NCBI GenBank assembly: GCA_017965425.1
Contig: JAGCPY010000057.1
Coordinates: 1 to 64,000 of the forward strand
Length of the DNA stretch: 64,000 nt
Direction: 5' to 3'
Source: Bacteroidaceae bacterium
Lineage (GTDB): Bacteria; Bacteroidota; Bacteroidia; Bacteroidales; Bacteroidaceae
Of this stretch, positions 30,936-37,994 are shown piece after piece. The translations under genes were made by a program, and so were the position numbers. Positions within the stretch are counted from its first letter, which is position 1, and the number at the start of each line of letters is the position of its first letter. A model generated the notes under the pieces. It was not told where the DNA came from and searched no databases. It saw only the letters and a program-made list of their open reading frames with translations.

Positions 30936-31009
30936 CAAAGGTATAGTTGTTTGACTGCACAAAAGAACATGGCAGGGACAAACTCTTGATTTAACACTTT
31001 TATGACCGC
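30936..31009 (-). promoter_or_regulatory. Shared-motif promoter, copy D (lipoprotein operon)
   Basis: Minus-strand motif at 30985-31009 (GCGGTC, then TAAA, then GTGTTAAATCAAG), exactly 41 bases upstream of TACCTTTG at 30936-30943. Confidence 0.8.
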
Positions 31010-31074
31010 GAGATGTTAAAAGGCCCTTCCGCCTTATGGTGAAAGAGCCTTTTAACAATGCGTGTATGATGTCT

Positions 31075-31314
31075 CTACACTTTACCTGCAATGGGCATGT
31101 CGATGGTATGATTCTCTGCCGTTCTGAAGTCGTTCCAGGCATTTATGGCATTCTCTATCTCATACTCCTGCCACCTGTCATTCTTCACATCCGGGTCTGC
31201 TGCAAGTGCTGCATCCCGTCCGAGAGCATGCTTGATGGCATAGAACTCTTTCGAGGTCAGTCCCATGATATGGAACTGATTCTCATTGTTGTTGTTACTT
31301 CTCAGGATTTTCAT
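31075..31314 (-). CDS. Small unknown protein
   Basis: 79 residues from ATG 31314 (MKILRSNNNNENQFHIM); the longer frame from 31386 would overlap the stop of the preceding gene. Helical and acidic, with the block LTSKEFYAIKHALGRDAALAA. Not recognised. Last gene of a cluster of four small genes in the same direction, ending just ahead of promoter copy D. Confidence 0.5.
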   Translation of the reverse strand: MKILRSNNNNENQFHIMGLTSKEFYAIKHALGRDAALAADPDVKNDRWQEYEIENAINAWNDFRTAENHTIDMPIAGKV

Positions 31315-31348
31315 AGACAAGTGTTTTATGATGTTGTTTAATGGTGGA

Positions 31349-31786
31349 TTACCGGGCTTCAAGCGCAAGCAGTTCCTCGTATTCACGGGTTACTTCCTCC
31401 TGGTCGTACTCGTCATTGCCAATCATTTCGCGGTATGGCTTGATGTCGTCGTCCCATGGCTCGTCAGCGGCGATGCTCACTCGCTCGAACCGGTCGTCAT
31501 AGATACGGCGAAAAGCCTCAATGATGACGTCACGCTGTCTGTAGTTCTCGTAACTCTCCAGGCACAGCTCCTTGGTCCAGAAGTCAAAGTTAAAGCAGAT
31601 TTGCGAGTGTCCGTCGTAGATGGTCACGTCAACAAAGTCACGGGTTCCAGAACTGAGGACTACTTCGCGTCCGTAGTAACTGAAACAATTATTGTTAGGG
31701 CAGTCGGTCTTGGTTATTCTGTCGATAAGACGTGCCAGCCAGTTATAATTCTTCGATTTCATATTATTGCTTTTTGGGGATTTCAT
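31349..31786 (-). CDS. Small unknown acidic protein
   Basis: 145 residues; ATG 31762 (MKSKNYNWLARLIDR) is an alternative start. The middle contains SSGTRDFVDVTIYDGHSQICFNFDFW, broken here by family-free sequence, followed by a helical acidic end. No function recognised. It lies 12 bases after the 56-residue gene and so probably shares its transcript. Confidence 0.5.
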   Translation of the reverse strand: MKSPKSNNMKSKNYNWLARLIDRITKTDCPNNNCFSYYGREVVLSSGTRDFVDVTIYDGHSQICFNFDFWTKELCLESYENYRQRDVIIEAFRRIYDDRFERVSIAADEPWDDDIKPYREMIGNDEYDQEEVTREYEELLALEAR

Positions 31787-31798
31787 TTGTCCTTTACA

Positions 31799-31969
31799 TT
31801 ATAATTTGAGAACTATGAGGTTAAAGTAAGCGCCATTGAGTATGATGCGTTTGTTTGTGCGATGTCGGTGCCACGGGTCATCGGCTATGAACCTGTTGCA
31901 GTCTTTGTCACGGTAGTATCTGGTGCCGTGGTTATAGGGCTTTCCGTAAATTGTAGGTAGCTGGAACAT
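31799..31969 (-). CDS. Small unknown basic protein behind repeated leader
   Basis: 56 residues from ATG 31969 (MFQLPTIYGKPYNHGTRYY). This start is chosen because a 33-base leader repeat ends 9 bases before it, exactly as another copy ends 8 bases before the start at 32424. Rich in Arg, Tyr and Asn. Not recognised. Confidence 0.45.
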   Translation of the reverse strand: MFQLPTIYGKPYNHGTRYYRDKDCNRFIADDPWHRHRTNKRIILNGAYFNLIVLKL

Positions 31970-31978
31970 GTATCGTAG

Positions 31979-32011
31979 TGGCTGTTTGTATCGCGCCGCC
32001 TCCGCTTCTTG
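31979..32011 (-). repeat. 33-base leader repeat, copy 2
   Basis: Matches 32433-32465 with one mismatch; the minus-strand core reads GCGGAGGCGGCGCGATAC. It ends 9 bases before the ATG at 31969. Confidence 0.8.
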
Positions 32012-32028
32012 GTTACTGTTGTCTCTTT

Positions 32029-32424
32029 TTAGTCTGTCATTTGGTAGAAATAGTCGCACTTCTCCCTGTCATTCTTGTATCTCTCATAGAAATCCTGTAT
32101 TGCCTGATGGTAGAGGTTAGAGTATAGTTCGATGAACACATCACGCCCGGAATAGCCCTGCTGTTTAAGGTTGTAGTGTGCCCATGAAAGCATGTTGATT
32201 GCGATGACGGCCTCGGTGAAGGCCTTGTAGTTGCCCAGCCAGCTTTCTTTTACCCGCTTGTAGGTGTCCATCACTCCATCCTTGCCGCTTACCCAGTCGG
32301 CGATGGCGAAGTCGCTGGCAAATGTGTACTGTAATGGGCCGTATGGCAAACTGTTGTTGACCCACTTCTCCATGCCTGCTGCATAGGTGAAAACATTCTT
32401 GAAACCTTGATTCAGCTGTTTCAT
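32029..32424 (-). CDS. Conserved mobile-element protein, unknown
   Basis: 131 residues, helical. The block VKESWLGNYKAFTEAVIAINMLSW broken by a short stretch, then YSNLYHQAIQDFYERYKN, resembles a family of hypothetical proteins met in Bacteroides mobile elements (from memory, no name). It starts 8 bases after the 33-base leader repeat. It heads the small-gene cluster 32424-31075. Confidence 0.6.
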   Translation of the reverse strand: MKQLNQGFKNVFTYAAGMEKWVNNSLPYGPLQYTFASDFAIADWVSGKDGVMDTYKRVKESWLGNYKAFTEAVIAINMLSWAHYNLKQQGYSGRDVFIELYSNLYHQAIQDFYERYKNDREKCDYFYQMTD

Positions 32425-32432
32425 TGTCTGTC

Positions 32433-32465
32433 TGGCTATTTGTATCGCGCCGCCTCCGCTTCTTG
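32433..32465 (-). repeat. 33-base leader repeat, copy 1
   Basis: Partner of 31979-32011; the only difference is one base near the gene-proximal end. It lies 8 bases before the ATG at 32424. Confidence 0.8.
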
Positions 32466-33377
32466 TTGTGTTGCTGTCTGAGGGTTATCGGCTTTTCCTG
32501 ACTCATATCCTTTTTACTTGAAGGAAAATTTTCCATTGTGTCAGTCCGAGCTTTTTTTATTGTCATCGACTAATCCGTCGTCATAGAGCCTTTTTACTTG
32601 CATGTATCATGGAGCGACCGACAGGAGGATAAGCCAAGAAATTCCATCGCTGTTTTCGTGGAATACCCAGATTGTATGCAATCTGTGGATGGCTGCCGCG
32701 AAAAGAGTCATGGAATCGTGCAATGGTTCTTGGTGTTCCTCCGGGTTGCCCTACCTTTGCAAGGTAAAAAGGCGTTTCTGTGGCGACATCAGCAATGGAT
32801 GACAGCAAGAGCGAGGAAAGGCGGGGATAATGGAAATGGAAAGTAAAATGTGGATGATGAACGGGAGGGTAAGAGACTATTACCATGAATATGGATAGCA
32901 GGATGACGGTTGAGCCATTTCACCGTACAAGTATGAAGAGGGATCGCTTGCGCCCTCGGTACTTTACAGTGAAATGGCCCAAGGGTCCTCATCCATATCT
33001 CCTGTGTCAATGCCTTGTGTTCCAAAGCCAGTCATCCTTTATGGTGACTCGTGGAAAACAAGGCTGTGACATAGGCTGGCAATGTCTCTTGGCGGGTGCA
33101 ATTTAGTTAGTTGGAGAAGCGTGGCCGGTGATACCCATGTCATCGGGTGTGCAACACCCCGGAATTACTTTTGAGGTCAGATATGTTTCGGGAAAACTTG
33201 TGGAAGAAGTGTCGGGCCGAGAATATTGTTGGCGGTGCGCTGACTGAATCAAGAAGCCCACAAAAGGGTGTGTGCCCTGGCACTTGCCCTTTTGAGACAA
33301 CGACATTCCCGGCACAAGCCTGACGACGACTCTTCGGAACAAGAAAGGTAGAAACATACGACCGAGAATATGTTCCT
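32466..33377. other. Gene-free structured stretch
   Basis: About 0.9 kb without a convincing gene on either strand. It holds a strong extended hairpin (32914-32978) and small palindromes, such as TACCTT-TGC-AAGGTA (also a -7-like box, near 32750) and a 6-bp stem AGATTG/CAATCT near 32670. A 12-base direct repeat CCTTTTTACTTG occurs near 32510 and near 32590. Confidence 0.55.
32914..32978. ncRNA. Extended hairpin, possible structured RNA or origin
   Basis: Ten perfect pairs (32914-32923 with 32969-32978), then eight pairs with one bulged C (32925-32933 with 32960-32967), then GAGGG/CCCTC (32938-32942 with 32953-32957) and three more pairs around a two-base turn. Either strand could form it. 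Confidence 0.4.
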
Positions 33378-33401
33378 AAAATGTTGGGAGAACAACATTT
33401 T
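33378..33401 (-). terminator. Terminator after the AAA/DUF4143 gene
   Basis: 9-bp perfect stem AAAATGTTG/CAACATTTT with a 6-base loop, 47 bases past the gene's stop; the minus-strand arm ends in a short T run. Confidence 0.55.
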
Positions 33402-33447
33402 GATGACATGAGGGAGGTGGCGGGTGCTGTGGCTATTTCTCAGCCTG

Positions 33448-34797
33448 TTAAATCTCTAAATTGCTCAGCGCATAGAGAGGAACGATGTCCACATGCCGCT
33501 GCTCGAAATTATCGTCTGGGTCATAGCGGTCGAAATGGCCGAAGTTCTCTAATGAGGTTCTGATGGCTTCGTGCAGTCTGCGCTTTCTCATGAAGATCCA
33601 GAGGCTCTGCATGCTGCCCTGCGTGTTGGCTTTCACTTCAACAGGCAGGACCTTCCCGTCACGAACCCTTAGATAGTCCACTTCTGCATTGCTCCCCTTG
33701 GCCGTGTTCTGCCAGTAGTGCATCTCTGGCTTCTGGAAACAGTCGCGGTATTTCTTCATCTCCAGTCCAGCAAACATCTCCGACGTGCCGCCCTTGTTCA
33801 CCAAATCCACATCGGATGCCGTCAGGATGTCTGCTGCAGGAATGTCGAGCATGGTCAGCATCACGCCCAGGTCGAAGAACAGGTACTTCACATAGCTGTT
33901 GTTCTCCTCAGCTCCGAGGGGTACGCCTGTGCCGTCCGTATGTTTCACAGGTGTTATCAGCCCCGCCAGTGTCAGCAGGTGCAGTGCCTCTCTCACGACA
34001 GAAGAGTGTACATCCCTTGCGGCTTCAGCATAGACAAACTTATTGCCGACCTGAAGAGCCACCGAACGGAGTACCTGACGGAGCAGGACGGGAGACACAC
34101 GCTTCTTGTATTTGTTGAAGTCGTCCTCGTAGGTCTGTATGATGTCCGTGTGGACATGCGACACCTCGATATAGCTGTGCGACTCTACCCATTCTGTCAC
34201 GGCAGCGGGCAGACCGCCAACCAGATAGAATGTGCGCAGCTGGTCGGTCAGGTCTTTATGAGCCTTCGTAGGCAACGGCTCCTCGCTGGTGGCATTCTTC
34301 TTGTAGCTGACGGTCAGGTCAAGCCCTTGTGCCATCAGAAATTCGTCGAATGAGAACGGGTACATATAGAGTGACCGTATTCTGCCTACGCCGAAGGATG
34401 GCAGCTGTTCGAGCGCAAACTCCAGCAGGGAACCGGCTGCTATGACGTGCAGCTCGGGGTAGTCCTCCTTGAAGTATCGCAGTGACATAATGGCCTCCTT
34501 CGAAACCTGTATCTCATCGATGAACAGGAGTGTCTCGCCTGGCACGATGGGAATGCCCAGCGTACCGCTCAGCTTCTCACACGTCTTTTTCACGTCAATG
34601 TTCTCTGGAAACATCTGGAGCAAGTCGGGCTGCTTCTCCAGATTGATCTCCACGAAGTATCGGAACTGTTTGCCAAGTTCCCTGACAGCTGTTGACTTGC
34701 CCACCTGTCGGGCACCGCGAATCAGAAGCGGTTTACGGCGTGGCGATTCTTTCCACGCAATCAACTGTTCGTCTATATGTCTCTTATAATATGCCAT
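33448..34797 (-). CDS. AAA-14 ATPase with DUF4143 domain
   Basis: 449 residues. Walker A GARQVGKST and Walker B LLFIDEIQ lie in the N-terminal AAA-14 domain; the middle has YPFSFDEFLMAQGL and LVGGLPAAV, typical of this family. The C-terminal DUF4143 part ends with a restriction-nuclease-like strand pattern (NAEVDYLRVRDGKVLPVEVKA: an E-V-D then VEVK arrangement). Such proteins are widespread and their exact role is unsettled. It has its own promoter with palindromic operators and a terminator, so it is a stand-alone unit within the element. Confidence 0.85.
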   Translation of the reverse strand: MAYYKRHIDEQLIAWKESPRRKPLLIRGARQVGKSTAVRELGKQFRYFVEINLEKQPDLLQMFPENIDVKKTCEKLSGTLGIPIVPGETLLFIDEIQVSKEAIMSLRYFKEDYPELHVIAAGSLLEFALEQLPSFGVGRIRSLYMYPFSFDEFLMAQGLDLTVSYKKNATSEEPLPTKAHKDLTDQLRTFYLVGGLPAAVTEWVESHSYIEVSHVHTDIIQTYEDDFNKYKKRVSPVLLRQVLRSVALQVGNKFVYAEAARDVHSSVVREALHLLTLAGLITPVKHTDGTGVPLGAEENNSYVKYLFFDLGVMLTMLDIPAADILTASDVDLVNKGGTSEMFAGLEMKKYRDCFQKPEMHYWQNTAKGSNAEVDYLRVRDGKVLPVEVKANTQGSMQSLWIFMRKRRLHEAIRTSLENFGHFDRYDPDDNFEQRHVDIVPLYALSNLEI

Positions 34798-34827
34798 ATT
34801 CTTCTCCGTTTTAGTTCAAAAACGGGG

Positions 34828-34949
34828 CAAAGGTACGAAAAATATCCAAAAGTCAGGGCAAAAAACCGAAAAAATAATCCAAAATACCACCCCAAACCAA
34901 AAGTTTGGGCAAAAATATGGTATTTTTTACTATAAGTTTGGGCAAACTT
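34828..34949 (-). promoter_or_regulatory. Promoter and operators of AAA/DUF4143 gene
   Basis: TACCTTTG at 34828-34835 puts the start near 34821, 24 bases before the ATG. Upstream lie two palindromes sharing a GTTTGGGC half-site: CCCAAAC-N5-GTTTGGG at 34891-34909 and AAGTTTG-GG-CAAACTT at 34934-34949. The 13-base string AAGTTTGGGCAAA repeats at 34901 and 34934. Confidence 0.55.
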
Positions 34950-34965
34950 TTTTATAGACAAAACA

Positions 34966-34995
34966 TTTGGAGCCTGACTTCTGCCAGACTCCAAA
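34966..34995 (-). terminator. Terminator after SSB gene
   Basis: Stem TTTGGAG/CTCCAAA, extended by four more pairs with one mismatch, 30 bases past the SSB stop; a short T-rich tail follows on the minus strand. Confidence 0.6.
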
Positions 34996-35025
34996 CTAAG
35001 TAACGATGGAGAAGAGTGAAGGAGG

Positions 35026-35388
35026 CTACTTGCCCTCCTTCCCTGCATTTTTCTCTTCCGGCTTTTCTTCGACCGGAGCGACAGACTTGGCTACCAGAAT
35101 GACGTGGTTGTGCTTGACACCGTCCTTGTCAGTCCACTCCTCGGGCTTGAAGAAGCCGTCGATAGCGACTCTGTTACCCTTGGCCAGCAGCTCGAAGTCT
35201 GCAGTGGACTCGTTCTTACGCCAGCACTCGATTCTCATAATGGCTGACACTCTCTTCTCCTCGCCCTCCTGCTTCTCTGTGCGGGCTACTGCCAGTGGGA
35301 AGCGTGCCACTGAAGCAGTTGTGAACTGACGAATCTGAGCGTCCTGGGCGATGAAACCTGAAATCTGGAAATTGTTGTTGTTTTGCAT
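35026..35388 (-). CDS. ssb: Single-stranded DNA-binding protein
   Basis: 120 residues, one OB fold: NFQISGFIAQDAQIRQF, then ARFPLAVAR, then a KGNRVAIDGFFKPEEWTD strand and HNHVILVAKSV. It is shorter than chromosomal SSB and lacks the usual DDDIPF-like tip, ending in a Lys/Glu/Gly tail instead; this is typical of element-borne copies in Bacteroidetes. It would coat the element's single strand during transfer or replication. It is separated from the ATPase gene by a terminator. Confidence 0.75.
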   Translation of the reverse strand: MQNNNNFQISGFIAQDAQIRQFTTASVARFPLAVARTEKQEGEEKRVSAIMRIECWRKNESTADFELLAKGNRVAIDGFFKPEEWTDKDGVKHNHVILVAKSVAPVEEKPEEKNAGKEGK

Positions 35389-36046
35389 AAGACTTTAATT
35401 TTTAGGGGTTATTAAATAAATTTTACGTGCAATATGGAGCAGGCAAGAGGAAGGCATGAAAAGGTCAAGGAATTACAAGGAAAATTTTGAATAACCACAT
35501 TTTCTTTAGCCACTACTTGGCGTCAAGAAGAAAATGCGGAAAGCGTGTCGAAATTTTGTGCGGGAATAAGGAACCTGTGACTGGTACTTGCCGAATGCCG
35601 CTTGCGCTAAATTTGCAAAGGAAAATTAGTAATAACACCGGCTGAAAATGTGTCCGGCAAAACCACCAAAATGTAAGGAAGATGATGGTCATCTGTCAGG
35701 TGCTATTTTCAGTAAACCACACGGGATGAATGTACGATTATTGGCCCTGCCAGGAGATGAGCTAATAGGAGGGCGACAGGAAGAGTTTATTATACAAGAA
35801 TAAATTAGGCGTTGAAATGAACGGTCATATAGAATACGAATTGTTGAGGGCCGTTGATTCATAGTAGTTATGTAAAGCGAAATGGCTGACATAGGTGTCA
35901 AGCATATACATTATATTATAGGTAAGGCCTCACGTGTCTGTCAAAGAAAAGCCAATATTTAATGGAAGGAAAAAGGTGATGCTCTACCCGAAACAGAGAG
36001 CACCACCATCGGCATAAGGAGGCTTAGCAGGGAAGAATCAGGCTTC
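35389..36046. other. Gene-free stretch before the integrase
   Basis: About 650 bases without a supported gene. A 70-codon frame on the minus strand near 35700-35900 has no family resemblance. A TAAATTTG box (35608-35615, plus strand) could be a -7 element, but no matching -33 box is clear. I see nothing else definite. Confidence 0.4.
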
Positions 36047-37207
36047 TTATGTCTTTGTTTTGCTTGTTTTACAAATTCTTTTCTCCAAGCCCTTCATAGC
36101 AGTTGCGACAGTCGTATCGAGCAACTTAGCGTATGTATCACGGGTTTGACGAGTACTTGTATGTCCTAAGATACGCGCTATGATTTCCATATCGACTCCG
36201 CCATCATTTAATAATAGCGTAGCACCTGTATGTCTGGCCCAATGGCTTGTCACAGGCTTGTCAATTTTGGCAGCCTGTGCGACCAACTTTAGATAATCAT
36301 TGTATTTCTCATTGGAGATAAGCGGCAGTTTGCCGTCATATTTGATTAAAATGTCTCTTGCTGGCTTCATGACATAAAAGGTGAACTCCACACCTGTTTT
36401 GCCTCGCTTCGCGGTGTATACTCCCGTCTTGTTTATCTGGCTGGTATCGAATGATTCAAGATCTACGTAACTTAGGCATGTATATGTCTGGAATACGAAC
36501 AGGTCTCGGACACGTTCCAATGATTGGGTTGGCATTTCTGCCTTCCTCAATCTATTGAATTCCTCTGGTGTAAGATGCTTCTTCAGTCCATTGTTCTTCT
36601 CTTTATTTATTTGAATCCATTTATATGGATTTCTTTTCAGGCACCCTTCTTCAATGGCATCAAGAATGAAAGAGTTAAGGAAACGATGGTAATTGTTCCA
36701 CTTCGAATAGGGCTTCATACCTGTTTTAGCCAGTTCTTCGTCCATGCTGATGATTTTCTTGTCTGTGACATCGGAGAAATAGATAATCTTCCCCCAGTCT
36801 TTGAGCCATTTAAGGAATCTGTCATACCTCTCTGCAGTGTCTTTGCTTTTTCCATATATACGTACTTTTGTACGTTCAACACAGAAGTCATAGAACAGAC
36901 GCTTGTCTGTTGTCAGTTCTTCCATACGGCGCGGAATCTCGTCAAGGTTTAGGTTCCCTGTTTCAACCATCGCATTGACTACTTTTCGTGCGCGCACCAT
37001 AATAGAGCCGAGTAATTCATTTAGTTCTGCTGAATCAGGGCGGTTGACAACTGTTCCTCTATGCCATTCTTTGGGAAACAGACGAATTCCCGTTGAGACA
37101 TACTTGGATTTCCTTTCAAGTGTGATTCTTAACTCCACAGAAACAGACTTCTTTGGAGTTGCTTTCTTTTTGCGGTCATATACAAAGACCAAAATTGGTA
37201 CAATCAT
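36047..37207 (-). CDS. Tyrosine recombinase (IntDOT-like integrase)
   Basis: 386 residues. N-terminal arm-binding part, a SAM-like core-binding domain (about 105-200), then the catalytic domain with HWARHTGA (H-x-x-R), LGHTST and the nucleophile region DTYAKL. The first catalytic arginine expected in the block FQTYTCLSYVDLESF is Ser instead; the same change is known in CTnDOT integrase. It catalyses insertion and excision by strand exchange with a Tyr-DNA bond. It sits at the right end of the element, pointing inward, with repeats (37263-37308) upstream that look like arm sites. Confidence 0.9.
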   Translation of the reverse strand: MIVPILVFVYDRKKKATPKKSVSVELRITLERKSKYVSTGIRLFPKEWHRGTVVNRPDSAELNELLGSIMVRARKVVNAMVETGNLNLDEIPRRMEELTTDKRLFYDFCVERTKVRIYGKSKDTAERYDRFLKWLKDWGKIIYFSDVTDKKIISMDEELAKTGMKPYSKWNNYHRFLNSFILDAIEEGCLKRNPYKWIQINKEKNNGLKKHLTPEEFNRLRKAEMPTQSLERVRDLFVFQTYTCLSYVDLESFDTSQINKTGVYTAKRGKTGVEFTFYVMKPARDILIKYDGKLPLISNEKYNDYLKLVAQAAKIDKPVTSHWARHTGATLLLNDGGVDMEIIARILGHTSTRQTRDTYAKLLDTTVATAMKGLEKRICKTSKTKT

Positions 37208-37262
37208 ATTAAAAATAGTTAAATTTGTTGCTCTTGCATTTTTTTAGTTCATTTTTATCCAA

Positions 37263-37308
37263 GTGGTAAAACATCCGAAGTAGGGTGGTAAAACATGTGG
37301 TAAAACAT
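37263..37308. repeat. Three direct repeats beside integrase (arm-site candidates)
   Basis: GTGGTAAAACAT occurs at 37263, 37285 and 37297, in perfect copies 22 and 12 bases apart. A second short repeat, TCTCAYGTTA, occurs twice at about 37320-37340. Repeats of this kind at an integrase-proximal end often bind the integrase N-terminal domain. Confidence 0.6.
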
Positions 37309-37444
37309 TTCGTTCACGTCTTCTCATGTTATCTCACGTTATCACATGGATTTTTCGAGAGGTTTCTATCCCCTTATAAGGGTTGAAACAGAGGCACTTA
37401 CAAGAGCTAAAAAAATAAATGGCTGATTTTCAGCAACAAAAAAA

Positions 37445-37466
37445 GGAAGCCGCTTTAACGGTTTCC
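37445..37466 (-). terminator. Bidirectional terminator-like hairpin near element end
   Basis: GGAAGCCG/CGGTTTCC stem (one G-T pair) with a 6-base loop; seven T follow on the minus strand and a TTTCAGTTTT stretch on the plus strand. The nearby TTTTGC at about 37475 recalls the core of CTnDOT-type attachment sites. Confidence 0.5.
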
Positions 37467-37550
37467 TTTCAGTTTTGCGGAGAGTGAGGCTCCTTTGGCG
37501 GAAGGTGAGGGATTCCTTGCAAATGGTGCAAAAAACGCAGGAAAATAAAA

Positions 37551-37660
37551 ACCCTCACCATCCCTCACCTATTCCTCACCAATCCCTCACCTGCAAATCG
37601 CTGTATGTCAGTGTTGTATCTAAAAAGGTGAGGGATTGAGGGATTTTTTATAAAAAAGAC
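37551..37660. repeat. CCCTCACC-array dispersed repeat, single arm
   Basis: Four spaced CCTCACC units, a 40-base middle, then an inverted AGGTGAGGGATTGAGG and a T run. The first 45 bases match the right arm of the element at 57541-57900 almost exactly. Confidence 0.75.
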
Positions 37661-37702
37661 ATGTACAAGAGGTGTGGTGAGTCTCGTTTTAGCAATCCGC
37701 CT

Positions 37703-37742
37703 GGAACGTGTACACCTTATGTAAAGAAGGTGTACACGTTCC
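37703..37742. repeat. 16-bp perfect hairpin following the repeat
   Basis: Arms 37703-37718 and 37727-37742, core GTGTACACC, 8-base loop. A like hairpin follows the copy at 57.9 kb. The 37743-37920 stretch holds nothing else supported. Confidence 0.75.
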
Positions 37743-37923
37743 CGACAAATCATGTGTGCCTGTTCGCCTTTTTCAGTTGCTACAGCCAGTGATGTCCAAG
37801 CAGGAATCGGCATTTTCCTATGGTTGGTGGCTCAGATTCATCAGTGAAACAACCGAAACGTGAGTTTATAATTGTGATAAATGCGGCTCACGGAAAGGAA
37901 AAAGGCCAAAAAAGTTGAAAAGA

Positions 37924-37955
37924 TTTGCGGCATTGGTTGAATTAGTGTACTTTTG
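37924..37955 (+). promoter_or_regulatory. lptD promoter
   Basis: TTTG (37924-37927), exactly 20 bases, TACTTTTG (37948-37955): a full match to the Bacteroidetes housekeeping consensus. Start near 37962. Confidence 0.85.
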
Positions 37956-37994
37956 CACGCGTATTTGCGGGCCATGCCCGTTTGATAGCTTGTA

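Larger units (their letters stand above)
3064..37470. mobile_element. Integrative mobilizable/conjugative element
   Basis: Bounded on the right by a tyrosine integrase and its repeat-rich end. Inside are a MobV relaxase, ArdC-like antirestriction protein, SSBs, peptidoglycan hydrolases, DUF1896 and a giant polyvalent protein, with a shared promoter motif at four operons. The left limit is uncertain: no matching direct repeat was found and the element may extend past position 1. No type IV secretion or coupling ATPase is visible. Confidence 0.65.

Noticed and set aside
30907-30981. N-terminal extension of the lipoprotein gene
   Set aside because: The -7 box at 30936-30943 and start near 30929 lie inside the extension, and the lipoprotein signal begins at 30906.
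32585-33410. Several 60-100 residue frames on both strands
   Set aside because: They overlap each other, lack conserved motifs and cross the strong hairpin; treated as non-coding.
35689-35901. 70-residue minus-strand frame
   Set aside because: No start context, no family resemblance, and odd composition compared with neighbouring genes.
3064-37470. Complete conjugative transposon with its own transfer apparatus
   Set aside because: No Tra/VirB-type or coupling ATPase gene can be seen; only relaxase, integrase, SSB and wall hydrolases support mobility.
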